Assembly (NCBI GenBank): GCA_016287755.1
Contig: JAEEWT010000019.1
Span: 1 to 63,540, forward strand
Reading direction: 5' to 3'
Length of the DNA: 63,540 nucleotides
DNA from: Prevotella sp.
GTDB lineage: Bacteria; Bacteroidota; Bacteroidia; Bacteroidales; Bacteroidaceae
The notes below the pieces were generated by a model. That model ran no database searches. It was not told where the DNA came from and saw only the letters and a list, made by a program, of their open reading frames with translations. Made by a program: the position numbers and the translations under genes. This document shows, piece by piece, positions 50,043-58,767 of the stretch (positions are counted from its first letter, which is position 1; every line of letters starts with the position of its first letter).

Positions 50043-52103
50043 TTATGTCATGATACTGGTACCTAACTTCTTCGCCATCAGGTTCCGCAGGTCCATCATT
50101 TTCTTCAGTTCCTCCATCAGCTGCGGCAGACGTTCCGGATTACTTGCCGATTGTGCTATCTGCTGACGAAGTGTCTGGATGTGCGTATTCACGTAGTCGA
50201 AACGGAAATCCAGCACCAGGTGCTCCACCTCCTGACGGAACGAGTCTTCTTCCTCCTTCATCTGCAGACTCTTGGTGAGCTGCACCTTGTCAATAAGCAT
50301 TTCCGCAGCGAGGGCGCTCACCTTGATGTCGTGATGACGGGAGAAGAACTCCGAGGCCACAAAGCCTTCATCACCCGAATGTGCCACAGCTTCCTCCAGC
50401 ACCTGGTTATATAGCGGGTTGCGGAACTTCAGTCCGTCGGCATTCAAGTCAATCTGTATATACTGCGCCACGTTCAGGTCGATGGTTCCACCATCTTCGG
50501 TCTCCACATCGCGATACACTATCTTCTCCCCATGACGGATTACCATACGGATAAGGAGGTCCTCCACGGAAGATTGTGCAGTGTGGAGTGTGGATTGTGG
50601 AGTGAGAGCGGTGGGAGCACCTGTTGATGGAGGATTGGGGGAAGAAGGTGACGGTGTGGAAACGGCCTTCGCCTTCTGCTCCTTGTCATTCCTGATCATC
50701 TTGTTCATCGTAGATATCAGCGTGGCCTCGTGAATGCCCAACCGATGGGCACAGTCGGTGATGTACGTAGCCCTTGTAATCTGATCGGTAATCACACTGA
50801 TGCTTTTGATGATGGAGTTGATGGCCTCCGAACGCTTGATGGGATCGGTGACACCCTTCAGCAGCACATCACTCTTGAACTGGATGAAATCGGTTTGGTG
50901 CTCCTCGATATATCGTCTGAAGTCATCAGCCGTATGCTTTCGGGCAAAGCTGTCGGGGTCATCCCCATCAGGAAACAGCAGCACCTTCACATTCATACCC
51001 TCAGCCAACAGCATATCCGTACCGCGCAGGGCTGCATGAATACCCGCCTCATCACCGTCGTACAACAAGACGATGTTCTGTGTGAAACGATGGAGCATAC
51101 GGATCTGATGATTACTCAGGGCAGTACCCGAGTTGGCCACCACATTCTCGATACCACATTGGTGCATGGAAATCACATCGGTGTAGCCCTCCACCATATA
51201 CACGCAGTTCTCCTTGGCTATCGCCTTCTTGGCCTGATAGATACCGTAGAGGTTCTGTTCCTTGTGGTAGATCTCACTGTCGGGCGAGTTCACGTATTTC
51301 TGCTGCACGCCCTTCGTAGCCTGGTCGAGCTTTCTTCCGCCGAACGCCACCACCTTTCCACTGATGCTCAGCCACGGGAATATCACCCTTCCCGCAAAGC
51401 GGTCTACTAAGGAACTCCTGTTGTCTTTATTCTTTTTGTCTAAGGAATCTGCGAACTGAGGACTCAACTCTGAGGTATTCTCCTTCCTCCCTCCTCCTTC
51501 GTCCTTCCTCGAAACATCCTCCTCACTCCTCGACCTTTCATAGCACAAGCCCGTGCTCACCAGGAACTCCTTCTGATACCCCTTTCGCTGCGCTTCCTTC
51601 GGTAGGGCGAAGCGGTCGTTGAGGTCATACCCCAAACGGAACTTACGGATGATATCGTCACGGATACCGCGACTGCGGAAATACTGCATACCGATGGCCA
51701 CCCCATCCACATGGTTATGAAGAAGGTCCTCGAAATAGTCGGCGGCCCACTCGTTCACGATGAACATCGACTCGCGTTTGCTCTCGGCCTCCTTCTCCTC
51801 ATTACTCAGCTCACGCTCCTGTATCTCGATATTGTACTTCTTGGCCAGCCACCGCAGCGCCTCCGGGTAGGTCATCTGCTCATGAGCCATCAAAAAGCCC
51901 ACGGGCGTACCACCCTGTCCGCAAGAGAAACACTTACAGATATTTCGGGCGGGAGAAACATAGAACGACGGGGTGCGCTCATTGTGGAAAGGACATAAGC
52001 CTTTGTAGTTCGCACCGCTCTTCCTCAGCGTCACGAACTCCGATACCACATCCACAATATTCGCAGCATCAATAATCCTGTCAACCGTTGCCCTGTCAAT
52101 CAT
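50043..52103 (-). CDS. dnaG: DNA primase DnaG
   Basis: DnaG makes RNA primers for replication. The 686-residue protein starts MIDRATVDRIIDAANIVDVV. The CHC2 zinc site is C37, H40, C58, C61, and TOPRIM residues E305 (VEGYTDV) and D349/D351 (LYDGDEAG) are present. Residues about 191-231, between GLCYER and VDRFAGRV, are a charged insert of about 40 residues encoded partly by CTTCCTC units. Residues about 482-512 (Ser/Pro/Thr-rich, with QSTLHTAQSS) include GTGGAGT units. Neither region is catalytic. cls follows. Confidence 0.96.
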   Translation of the reverse strand: MIDRATVDRIIDAANIVDVVSEFVTLRKSGANYKGLCPFHNERTPSFYVSPARNICKCFSCGQGGTPVGFLMAHEQMTYPEALRWLAKKYNIEIQERELSNEEKEAESKRESMFIVNEWAADYFEDLLHNHVDGVAIGMQYFRSRGIRDDIIRKFRLGYDLNDRFALPKEAQRKGYQKEFLVSTGLCYERSRSEEDVSRKDEGGGRKENTSELSPQFADSLDKKNKDNRSSLVDRFAGRVIFPWLSISGKVVAFGGRKLDQATKGVQQKYVNSPDSEIYHKEQNLYGIYQAKKAIAKENCVYMVEGYTDVISMHQCGIENVVANSGTALSNHQIRMLHRFTQNIVLLYDGDEAGIHAALRGTDMLLAEGMNVKVLLFPDGDDPDSFARKHTADDFRRYIEEHQTDFIQFKSDVLLKGVTDPIKRSEAINSIIKSISVITDQITRATYITDCAHRLGIHEATLISTMNKMIRNDKEQKAKAVSTPSPSSPNPPSTGAPTALTPQSTLHTAQSSVEDLLIRMVIRHGEKIVYRDVETEDGGTIDLNVAQYIQIDLNADGLKFRNPLYNQVLEEAVAHSGDEGFVASEFFSRHHDIKVSALAAEMLIDKVQLTKSLQMKEEEDSFRQEVEHLVLDFRFDYVNTHIQTLRQQIAQSASNPERLPQLMEELKKMMDLRNLMAKKLGTSIMT
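50570..50615. repeat. GTGGAGT heptamers in the dnaG linker
   Basis: GTGTGGAGTGTGGATTGTGG units encode TPQSTLHTAQSS in the linker before the helicase-interaction domain. Confidence 0.75.
51462..51540. repeat. CTTCCTC repeat insert in dnaG
   Basis: CCTTCCTCCCTCCTCC-type units follow a sequence (CTCTGAGGTATT) that weakly resembles the shared core. They encode a Glu/Arg/Lys/Gly-rich insert upstream of the VDRFAGRV motif. Confidence 0.7.
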
Positions 52104-52127
52104 TTCGTATGCAGTTCTATTCGTATG

Positions 52128-52220
52128 CAAAGATACTAATAAGTGAGAACAATACAAAATAAATAGCCGGTAAATTTTATTGTTGATCGATAGTATTTTC
52201 GGCTTAGCCAAAGTTACGAT
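52128..52220 (-). promoter_or_regulatory. dnaG promoter with a degenerate hairpin module
   Basis: The -7 box TATCTTTG is at 52135-52128, 24 nt before the start. Upstream on the minus strand lie CGCTTAATCGTAACTTTGGC and TAAGCCGAAAATACT, a decayed copy of the module seen tandemly at 12601-12772. Confidence 0.6.
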
Positions 52221-52236
52221 TAAGCGAGTAGAAAAC

Positions 52237-52440
52237 CAAGAACAAAATAACAAATAACAAATAACAAATAACAATAAGGTCGTTTTTTTGAATGTTTTCT
52301 GAAGAGGAGAGATTACAAATTATAATATATATAATATTATAATAATATATAATATATATATTATATATTATTATAAGCATATTTTCCCCTACTAATGAAC
52401 CTACTAAATGTTATTTGTTATTTGTTATTTGTTATTTTTG
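52237..52440. repeat. AACAAAT heptamer palindrome
   Basis: The left arm (52237-52276) and right arm (52408-52440) are complementary runs of AACAAAT units. The loop of about 130 nt holds a 40-nt perfect AT palindrome. Confidence 0.9.
52337..52376. repeat. 40-nt perfect AT-only palindrome
   Basis: TTATAATAATATATAATATA is followed directly by its exact reverse complement, with no loop. It is a candidate cruciform site. Confidence 0.95.
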
Positions 52441-52748
52441 CACACTCCGCTCGCGAGGAGTGAATGCCGTGCTCTCTGGGAGCGTTTGTACTGATCACTC
52501 ACAGTGTTTACGGCGTTCAATGTTTTTTAACGGAAATTTGGGGTTTTGTTAACGTATTTTTACCGACCTTGGACCCCTCATTTTTGGTGGTTGGATAATT
52601 GTGTTGTATCTTTGCAGTGTATAAGGGAACACACTGCAAGGTAAAGAAACAACAAGTAGTGCGCAGACTTGAAGGATCTAACTTGGGTGGATGAAGACCG
52701 ATACAGAGCGTGCCAAGGAACCTGTCATCATAGTAATAGTTTGCTCGC
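52441..52748 (+). promoter_or_regulatory. Orphan promoter with overlapping hairpin in a gene-free stretch
   Basis: TTTTG (52582-52586) and TATCTTTG (52607-52614) are 20 nt apart, a full consensus promoter on plus. A hairpin TTGCAGTGT/ACACTGCAA (52612-52639) overlaps the -7 box. No plus-strand gene follows before the convergent AlkZ-related gene at 52749, so a short RNA of about 100-130 nt is possible. Confidence 0.5.
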
Positions 52749-53462
52749 TCATTTGAGCAATTTCTTGATTTGTTTCTCAGTAGCGTTGGGTAACAGTCTT
52801 GCCAGATGTTCTACCATGCGCTGATAAGAATCCTCGGGAGCCCTGTCTGTCAGACAAGCCTCGCGTCCTATCAGTTGCTCTGGTGTGGTCAGCAGCGACC
52901 ATCCAAAGCCATATTCCCGTCCGTGCTTGTCAACAGGATAGACAAAATCCTCGGTCACGATATGGGTGCCCATCTGCAATCGCCCTACATAAGCATCGAA
53001 CTTAGAGCGCATGTTCTTGCCTGTGAAATCGCACGCTGCACGAAGTTCACGGGCTATCATGCGACCATGTTCGCGCAGGGTGGTAAGGATGACATCCTCA
53101 ATGCTACCTTCCTCAGGCACAGGATTATTGCCGCGACGCCAATTATAGAAGTCTGGCCACCACTCACGACTGATGAAGCCCGCCTTGCCTGCAAAGAACT
53201 TTCCATAGAGGCAGCCGCCCTCACGCACAACGGGACCTTTCCACTGCCACAACGGCCATTCCCAAGTACCATCGGGGAACTGCGTGAATCGGCATTCCTC
53301 GGCCATCAGACTCTCTGCTGCATAGCCCTGAATACCACTTTCCAACAGCGGCAGAAAACCTACCTGACGGATACATTCCATCAGCTCGGGGCACGAATGG
53401 ATATATCCGACATCCCCGTTACGCTCTTGTATGTTTTTGAAATATTCTACAAATGCATTCAT
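52749..53462 (-). CDS. AlkZ-related protein
   Basis: This 237-residue protein contains the segments WEWPLWQWKGPVVREGGCLYGKFFAGKAGF and SREWWPDFYNWRR, and a winged-helix-like stretch (ILTTLREHGRMIARELRAACDF). These recall a family annotated as related to the AlkZ/YcaQ DNA glycosylases. The catalytic QxQ of true AlkZ is not evident, so glycosylase activity is doubtful. It is monocistronic with a -7 box TACTTTTG at 53501-53494. Confidence 0.6.
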   Translation of the reverse strand: MNAFVEYFKNIQERNGDVGYIHSCPELMECIRQVGFLPLLESGIQGYAAESLMAEECRFTQFPDGTWEWPLWQWKGPVVREGGCLYGKFFAGKAGFISREWWPDFYNWRRGNNPVPEEGSIEDVILTTLREHGRMIARELRAACDFTGKNMRSKFDAYVGRLQMGTHIVTEDFVYPVDKHGREYGFGWSLLTTPEQLIGREACLTDRAPEDSYQRMVEHLARLLPNATEKQIKKLLK

Positions 53463-53493
53463 AAGTTCCGATTTATCTGTCTGTTTATGTTTG

Positions 53494-53501
53494 CAAAAGT
53501 A
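53494..53501 (-). promoter_or_regulatory. -7 box of the AlkZ-related gene
   Basis: TACTTTTG on the minus strand, 31 nt before the start codon. Confidence 0.5.
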
Positions 53502-53550
53502 GATAAAAATCTCAACTCATGCGAGTCTTTGGGGATAAATAAAGTTAAGG

Positions 53551-53588
53551 GAGCCACCCCTGACCCCTCCATAAAGAGGGGGAATAAG
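53551..53588. repeat. GC-rich REP-like palindrome
   Basis: GAGCCACCCCTGACCCCTCC-ATAAAG-AGGGGG lies beyond the terminator of the downstream surface-protein gene; a near copy is at 56067-56104. Confidence 0.8.
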
Positions 53589-53591
53589 AAT

Positions 53592-53615
53592 AGAGGATGA
53601 GATTGCTCATCCTCT
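53592..53615 (-). terminator. Terminator hairpin of BspA-like gene 1
   Basis: AGAGGATGAG-CAAT-CTCATCCTCT lies about 20 nt after the stop codon, followed on minus by ATTCTT. Confidence 0.75.
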
Positions 53616-53634
53616 ATTCTTTGTAACAAGTTGT

Positions 53635-55758
53635 TTATTTGATGATTCGTTTCTGACCGTTTTGGATATACACTCCCTTCTTCGTGGGCTCCCCACTGAG
53701 CTTACGTCCATCAAGGGTGTACCACTCTTCCCTTTGACCTTTGACCGAATCCCTTTGACCGTTTTCAATGCCAGTGGTGATACCCGATGGTTTCTTATAA
53801 GTGAAGTAGCCTGGGTTGCTCGTACCTTCATCTATGCGAGCGTAAGTTGCGTCCACATAGTTTGCATTATACTTCGTACCTTTTCCGCCCTTCAGGCTGG
53901 AGCATCCCAAGAACATCTCATCAGAATATTTCACAGCAGCTGTGCTCCAGCCATCACCCACATAGATGGTCTGCAGATTGATACATTCATCGAACATTCT
54001 TTGCATATATCCTACCTTAGCAGTGTTGAAACTGCTCAAATCAAGGCTCTCCAGACTCTCGCAGCCTGCGAACATATCAACCATAGTGGTTACATTCGAT
54101 GTGTCGAAATGGCTTAAATCAATGTTCGTCAATCTAGCGCAGTTTTTAAACATAATAGACGTATAAGTTGCTTGAGAGGTGTTCAGATAACTCATGCCCT
54201 CGATGGATTCAAGGTTAGTCATTTCATGGAACCAAAGGAAGGTGGACGACGGGCGCCAATCAGCAAATGAGGGGTCAAAGACCACCTTAGTCACATTTTC
54301 ATAGGTGCCATCTGAATGCCAACCTACATCATTGGAACCTGGATTCAGGTAGTAGGTTCTGCCAGAACGGGTGTAGCGCAGATTGTCGTAGTAGAATGTG
54401 AGTTTCTTGTTCTCTGGAGTGTAGCAGGCATAGGATGTCCACGGAGCAGCACCAATAGGAGTGAAGTAGCCCGGGTTACTGGGGCCACCATCGATATGGG
54501 CATAGGTCTTGTCTTTGGGATTGGAGTCAATATAATTCGTACGCTGGTAGCCCACCAAGCTGATGCAATTACTGAACATATTATTGGAGAACTTCACGTG
54601 AGTTGTGTTCCAGCCACTGCCCACATAGATGGTCTGCAGATTGATACATTCATCGAACATCCTCTTCATATCGGTCACTTTGGACGTGTTGAAGTTGCTT
54701 AAGTCAAGGATTGCTAGAATACTGCAGCCACCGAACATAAATGCCATATCGGTCACCTCACTGGTATTCAGGTAGCTTATGCCCTCGATGTATTCAAGGT
54801 TCTCCATGTTATAGAACCAATCGTAGGTTGTCGTTGGGCGAGCACCAGCGAACGATGAATCGAATTCCACCTTAGTCACATCTTCATTGGTGCCGTCTAA
54901 ATCCCATCCGGTATCAGTGGAACCTCTGTTCAGGTCGTAGGTTGTGCCAGGACGGGAATTGCACAGTTTATCGTAGTAAAATGTCAACGTTGTGTTCGAC
55001 GGGGTATAGCAGGCGTATGCTCTAAGTGAATAGGTGTCGGTTAGATAACCTGGGTTATCGGGGCCACCATCGATGTGGGCATAGGACTTATCTGTTGGGT
55101 TCGATGAATTGTAGGTTGTTCCTTGGCCACCCACCAGTTTGTAACAACGGTAGAACATACCGTCAGAACTTATTACTCCTTCCGTGTCCCAACCACTGCC
55201 CACATAGATGGTTTCCAGAATACGACATTCAGAGAACATATTACCCATTTCGTCCACAAGTGACGTGTCAAAACTTGACAAGTCGAGGGTTGTAAGACTG
55301 CTGCAGCCGCTGAACATCCTTGCCATATAGTCTACCTTGGACGTGTCGAAATGGCTTAAATCAAGGCTCGTTAATTTGGAGCAGTTATAAAACATCCAAC
55401 GCATGTCGGTCACTTGACTGGTGTTCAGGTAACTCATGCGCTTGATGGAAACAAGGTTAGTCATACCATAAAACCAACTGAAAGTGGTCGTTGGGCGAGC
55501 ACCAGCGAACGATGAATCAAATACCACTTTAGTCACATTTTCACAGGTGCCGTCTTTGTACCAACCTGGGTCAACAGTGCCCGTGTTCAGGTCATAGATT
55601 GTGCCATCGGTGGAGTTGCGCAAGTTGTCGTAGTAGAACGTAAGTGTCGTGTTCTCTTCAGTGTAACAGGCATAGGCCTCTTTGGCATTTGCGCCAATGG
55701 CGCACATCAGGGTTATCAATAGGATAACCAGTCGGTGAATAATGGATGTTGGTTTCAT
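53635..55758 (-). CDS. BspA-like (DUF285) repeat surface protein 1
   Basis: This 707-residue protein has a signal peptide (1-25, ending GANAK). Three modules of about 200 residues follow. Each starts near YACYTxxNTTLTFYYDNLR, continues through KVVFDSSFAGARPTTTF, and then has DUF285 repeats (SEVTDMRWMFYNCSKLTSLD, NTSKVTDMKRMF) and a TIYVGxGW to HIDGG end. DUF285/BspA proteins are surface adhesin-like proteins. The linker near the end (GQRDSVKGQREE) is CTTTGAC-heptamer coded, then the sorting tail WYTLDGRKLSGEPTKKGVYI. A paralogue follows upstream. Confidence 0.88.
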   Translation of the reverse strand: MKPTSIIHRLVILLITLMCAIGANAKEAYACYTEENTTLTFYYDNLRNSTDGTIYDLNTGTVDPGWYKDGTCENVTKVVFDSSFAGARPTTTFSWFYGMTNLVSIKRMSYLNTSQVTDMRWMFYNCSKLTSLDLSHFDTSKVDYMARMFSGCSSLTTLDLSSFDTSLVDEMGNMFSECRILETIYVGSGWDTEGVISSDGMFYRCYKLVGGQGTTYNSSNPTDKSYAHIDGGPDNPGYLTDTYSLRAYACYTPSNTTLTFYYDKLCNSRPGTTYDLNRGSTDTGWDLDGTNEDVTKVEFDSSFAGARPTTTYDWFYNMENLEYIEGISYLNTSEVTDMAFMFGGCSILAILDLSNFNTSKVTDMKRMFDECINLQTIYVGSGWNTTHVKFSNNMFSNCISLVGYQRTNYIDSNPKDKTYAHIDGGPSNPGYFTPIGAAPWTSYACYTPENKKLTFYYDNLRYTRSGRTYYLNPGSNDVGWHSDGTYENVTKVVFDPSFADWRPSSTFLWFHEMTNLESIEGMSYLNTSQATYTSIMFKNCARLTNIDLSHFDTSNVTTMVDMFAGCESLESLDLSSFNTAKVGYMQRMFDECINLQTIYVGDGWSTAAVKYSDEMFLGCSSLKGGKGTKYNANYVDATYARIDEGTSNPGYFTYKKPSGITTGIENGQRDSVKGQREEWYTLDGRKLSGEPTKKGVYIQNGQKRIIK

Positions 55759-56149
55759 ATCGGTTAGTGTTAATGAATTATTCGAACTAAAGAGAATTGT
55801 ATTGATTCTGCTGCAAAGATACTTTATTTCTTTGAACTTTGAGCTTTGAACATTGAACTTTATGATTAGTTTTATGTAATTTTAAGAACCAAAGGGCCAA
55901 GGGATTAGAGACCAAAGAACTAAAGGGCCAAGGATTTAATATTTAATGTTTAATGTTTAATCTTTAATGTAAAAATATTTCTGGAGTAATTATGATAATT
56001 ATGATAATTTCTTTCAGAGGTAAAACGACCACGGATAGGTCGGATCAAACGGATATAAGAAAGAGGGAGCCACCCCTAACCCCTCCATAAGGGAGGGGAA
56101 CAAGAAAGAGGATGAGCAATCTCATCCTCTATTCTTTGTAATTAGTTGT
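55759..56149. repeat. Gap between BspA-like genes with TTGAACT and TTTAATG heptamers
   Basis: There is no gene. A -7 box for gene 1 is at 55821-55814 (TATCTTTG, minus). Heptamers TTGAACT/TTGAGCT/TTGAACA lie at 55832-55862, a GGGCCAAGG repeat at 55889-55933, TTTAATG units at 55937-55972, and a GC-rich REP at 56067-56104. The block TGAACTTTATGATTAG (55854-55869) recurs upstream of gene 2 near 58355. Confidence 0.75.
56107..56130 (-). terminator. Terminator hairpin of BspA-like gene 2
   Basis: The AGAGGATGAG/CTCATCCTCT arms are identical to those after gene 1, showing the 3' flank was duplicated with the gene. Confidence 0.75.
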
Positions 56150-58246
56150 TTATTTGATGATTCGTTTCTGACCGTTTTGAATATAAACTCCCTTCTTCGC
56201 CGGCATTCCGTTCAACTTCCTACCATCAATCGTGTACCAGTCATCGCTTGTCACTTGTGACTTATCACTTGTCACTTGATGAAGGTCTGTGGCGATGCCC
56301 GAGGGTTTCTTATAAGTGAAGTAGCCCGGATTGCTCGTACCACCGTCGATGCGGGCGTAGGTCTTGTCCACATGGTTGGCATTATACGTAGTGCCCTGGC
56401 CGCCCACAAGTTTGGTGCAGCCATCGAACATTAAGTCGGACTCCGTCACGGCTGCAGTGCTCCAACCATCACCCACATAGATGGTTTGCAGATTACTGCA
56501 CTCACCGAACATGTAATCCATCTGGGCTACCTTAGACGTATTGAAGTTGCTCAGGTCAAGGCTCGTCAAACCGCTACAGCAATAGAACATCCAAGCCATG
56601 TTGGTCACCTCGCTAGTGTTCAGGTAGCTCATACCCTCAATGGTTTTAAGTTTCGTCATTCTATAGAGCCAACCGAAAGTGGTCGCAAGGCGAACACCAG
56701 CAAGCGAGGGATCAAAAACCACCTTGGTCACATTGTCATATGTTCCGTTAGTCATCCAAACAGGACTAATACCGCCCGTGTTCAGGTCGTAGGTCGTGCC
56801 TTCACGGTTGCTGCGATGGTTGTCAAAGTAGAACGTCAGCGTTGCGTTCGACGAGGTATAGCAGGCGTATGCCTCAGGTGGCGTGCTTAAATAGCCGGGG
56901 TTGCTCGTGCCGCCATCAATGTGGGCATAGGTTTTGTCCGCATGGGTATAATTATAGACCGTGCCTTGGCCGCCCACGAGGCTGGTGCAGCGCATGAACA
57001 TTCCGCCAGAACTTAACACTCCATCCACATTCCAGCCACTGCCCACACAGATGGTTTGCAGATTGCGGCATTCATAGAACATATTACTCATGTCATCCAC
57101 GAGTGACGTATTGAAACTTGACAAGTCGAGGATTGTGAGATTGCTGCAGCCGCTGAACATCCTTGCCATATAGTCCACGTCGGACGTGTCGAAATGGCTT
57201 AAATCAAGGCTCGTTAATTTGGAGCAGTTATAAAACATCCAACGCATGTCGGTTACCTCGCTGGTATTCAAGTAGCTCATGCCCTCGATGGATTCAAGGT
57301 TAGCCATACCAGAAAACCAACTGAAAGTGGACTTTGGACGTGCACCAGCGAACGAGGAATCAAAGACCACCTCAGTCACATTGGCACTCAACCAACCTGG
57401 TTCAACTGTGCCTGTGTTCAGGCTGTAGGTGTTAGTGTGGGAACTACGCAGGTTGTCGTAGTAGAACGTCAGTGTGGTGTTGGATGACGTATAGCAGGCA
57501 TAGGCCTCGGGAGGTCCCGTGAAATAGCCCGGGTCGCTGGGGCCTCCGTCAATGTGTGCATAGGTATGGTCAATGTGGCTCACATCGTACGTTGTGCCTT
57601 GGCCGCCTACCAAGTTTGTGCAAAAACTGAACATTTTTGCAGACACTGTTTGAGCAGCTGTCACAGCATCTGTACTCCAACGATTACCCACATAGATGGT
57701 TCGTAGCTTGTTGCAGTCATAGAACATGAAATTCATGACAGTCACCTTGGACGTATTGAAACTGCTCAGGTCAAGGCTCGTCAGCCGGGAGCAGTTGCTG
57801 AACATACTTAGCATCTTGGTCACCTTGGACGTGTTGAAATGGTTCAGGTAAAGGCTCGTTAATTTGGAGCAGTCGGCAAACATCCCAGCCATATTGGTTA
57901 CCTCGCTGGTATTCAGGTAACGCATACCCTCGAAGAATTCAAGGTTAGTCATACCATAAAACCAATCATAAGTAGTTGTCGGGCGAGCACCAGCGAACGA
58001 TGAATCAAATACCACTTTAGTCACATAGGAATTGGTGCCGTCATAACACCAACCTGGTTCATCATTACTTGTGTTCAGGTCGTAGGTCGTGCCAGGGCGT
58101 GTATTGCGCAGGTTGTCGTAGTAGAACGTCAGCGTTGTTTTCTCTGCGTTATAGCAGGCATAAGCCTCTTGGGCGTTGGCGCCAATGGCACTCATCAGGG
58201 TTATCAATAGGATAACCAGTCGGTGAATAATGGATGTTGGTTTCAT
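56150..58246 (-). CDS. BspA-like (DUF285) repeat surface protein 2
   Basis: This 698-residue paralogue of the gene at 53635 has the same signal peptide (MKPTSIIHRLVILLITLMSA), three modules (starts near EAYACYNAEKTTLTF, EAYACYTSSNTTLTF, EAYACYTSSNATLTF) and sorting tail WYTIDGRKLNGMPAKKGVYI. The linker DLHQVTSDKSQVTSDD is encoded by GTCACTT heptamers and is nearly identical, DNA included, to the linker of the next surface gene. Probable adhesin or scaffold at the cell surface; ligand unknown. Confidence 0.88.
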   Translation of the reverse strand: MKPTSIIHRLVILLITLMSAIGANAQEAYACYNAEKTTLTFYYDNLRNTRPGTTYDLNTSNDEPGWCYDGTNSYVTKVVFDSSFAGARPTTTYDWFYGMTNLEFFEGMRYLNTSEVTNMAGMFADCSKLTSLYLNHFNTSKVTKMLSMFSNCSRLTSLDLSSFNTSKVTVMNFMFYDCNKLRTIYVGNRWSTDAVTAAQTVSAKMFSFCTNLVGGQGTTYDVSHIDHTYAHIDGGPSDPGYFTGPPEAYACYTSSNTTLTFYYDNLRSSHTNTYSLNTGTVEPGWLSANVTEVVFDSSFAGARPKSTFSWFSGMANLESIEGMSYLNTSEVTDMRWMFYNCSKLTSLDLSHFDTSDVDYMARMFSGCSNLTILDLSSFNTSLVDDMSNMFYECRNLQTICVGSGWNVDGVLSSGGMFMRCTSLVGGQGTVYNYTHADKTYAHIDGGTSNPGYLSTPPEAYACYTSSNATLTFYFDNHRSNREGTTYDLNTGGISPVWMTNGTYDNVTKVVFDPSLAGVRLATTFGWLYRMTKLKTIEGMSYLNTSEVTNMAWMFYCCSGLTSLDLSNFNTSKVAQMDYMFGECSNLQTIYVGDGWSTAAVTESDLMFDGCTKLVGGQGTTYNANHVDKTYARIDGGTSNPGYFTYKKPSGIATDLHQVTSDKSQVTSDDWYTIDGRKLNGMPAKKGVYIQNGQKRIIK
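56225..56285. repeat. GTCACTT heptamers encoding a surface-protein linker
   Basis: GTCACTT/GTGACTT/ATCACTT units are shared almost base for base with 58858-58908, linking domain and sorting tail in both proteins. Confidence 0.85.
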
Positions 58247-58767
58247 AAGCGGATAGTTTTGAGATTGGAGGCTCCCCTACTCCCTCCGTAGGAGGGAAAC
58301 GGGGGATTCTGCTGCAAAGATAGTTTTTTTCTTTGAACTTTGAACATTGAACATTGAACTTTATGATTAGTTTTATGTAATTTTAAGACCACCAAAGGAA
58401 CTCACACAGATCTTTACCATCTCACAGAAATGTTGATTTTTTGTCCCGCAGAAATGGCAGAAATGGCAGAAATTTTTCCGTTATTCCGTTATTTTTCCGT
58501 TTCTTCCGTTATAGATAAAGATAACTCTCATGGTGATTGGCGCAAAGATTTTTATAACGGAAGAAACGGAAATTATCGGAAAACAAACGGAAAAGGCTAT
58601 GTATTCCGTATCAAATAGTATTTCTGGGATAATTATGGTAATTATGATAATTTCTTTCAGAGATAAAACGAACACGGATTACTCGGATCACACGGATACA
58701 AGAAAGAGGATGATTGCTCATCCTCTTCTTAGTTCCCCTCCTTTTGGGAGGGGCTAGGGGTAGGCTC
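58247..58767. repeat. Gene-free stretch with nested repeats and a promoter
   Basis: A GC-rich REP (58271-58306) lies between the -7 box (58322-58315, minus) and the start of BspA-like gene 2, so inside its leader. TTGAACT/TTGAACA heptamers are at 58330-58360, CAGAAATGG units at 58443-58475, and a palindrome of TTCCGTTAT units at 58475-58515 and 58554-58596. A terminator hairpin of AGAGGATGA type is at 58705-58726 and a REP at 58731-58767. Confidence 0.75.

Noticed and set aside
52300..52440. AT-rich stretch as a replication origin
   Set aside because: No cluster of DnaA boxes was seen, and the AT content is explained by the AACAAAT arms and the single AT palindrome.
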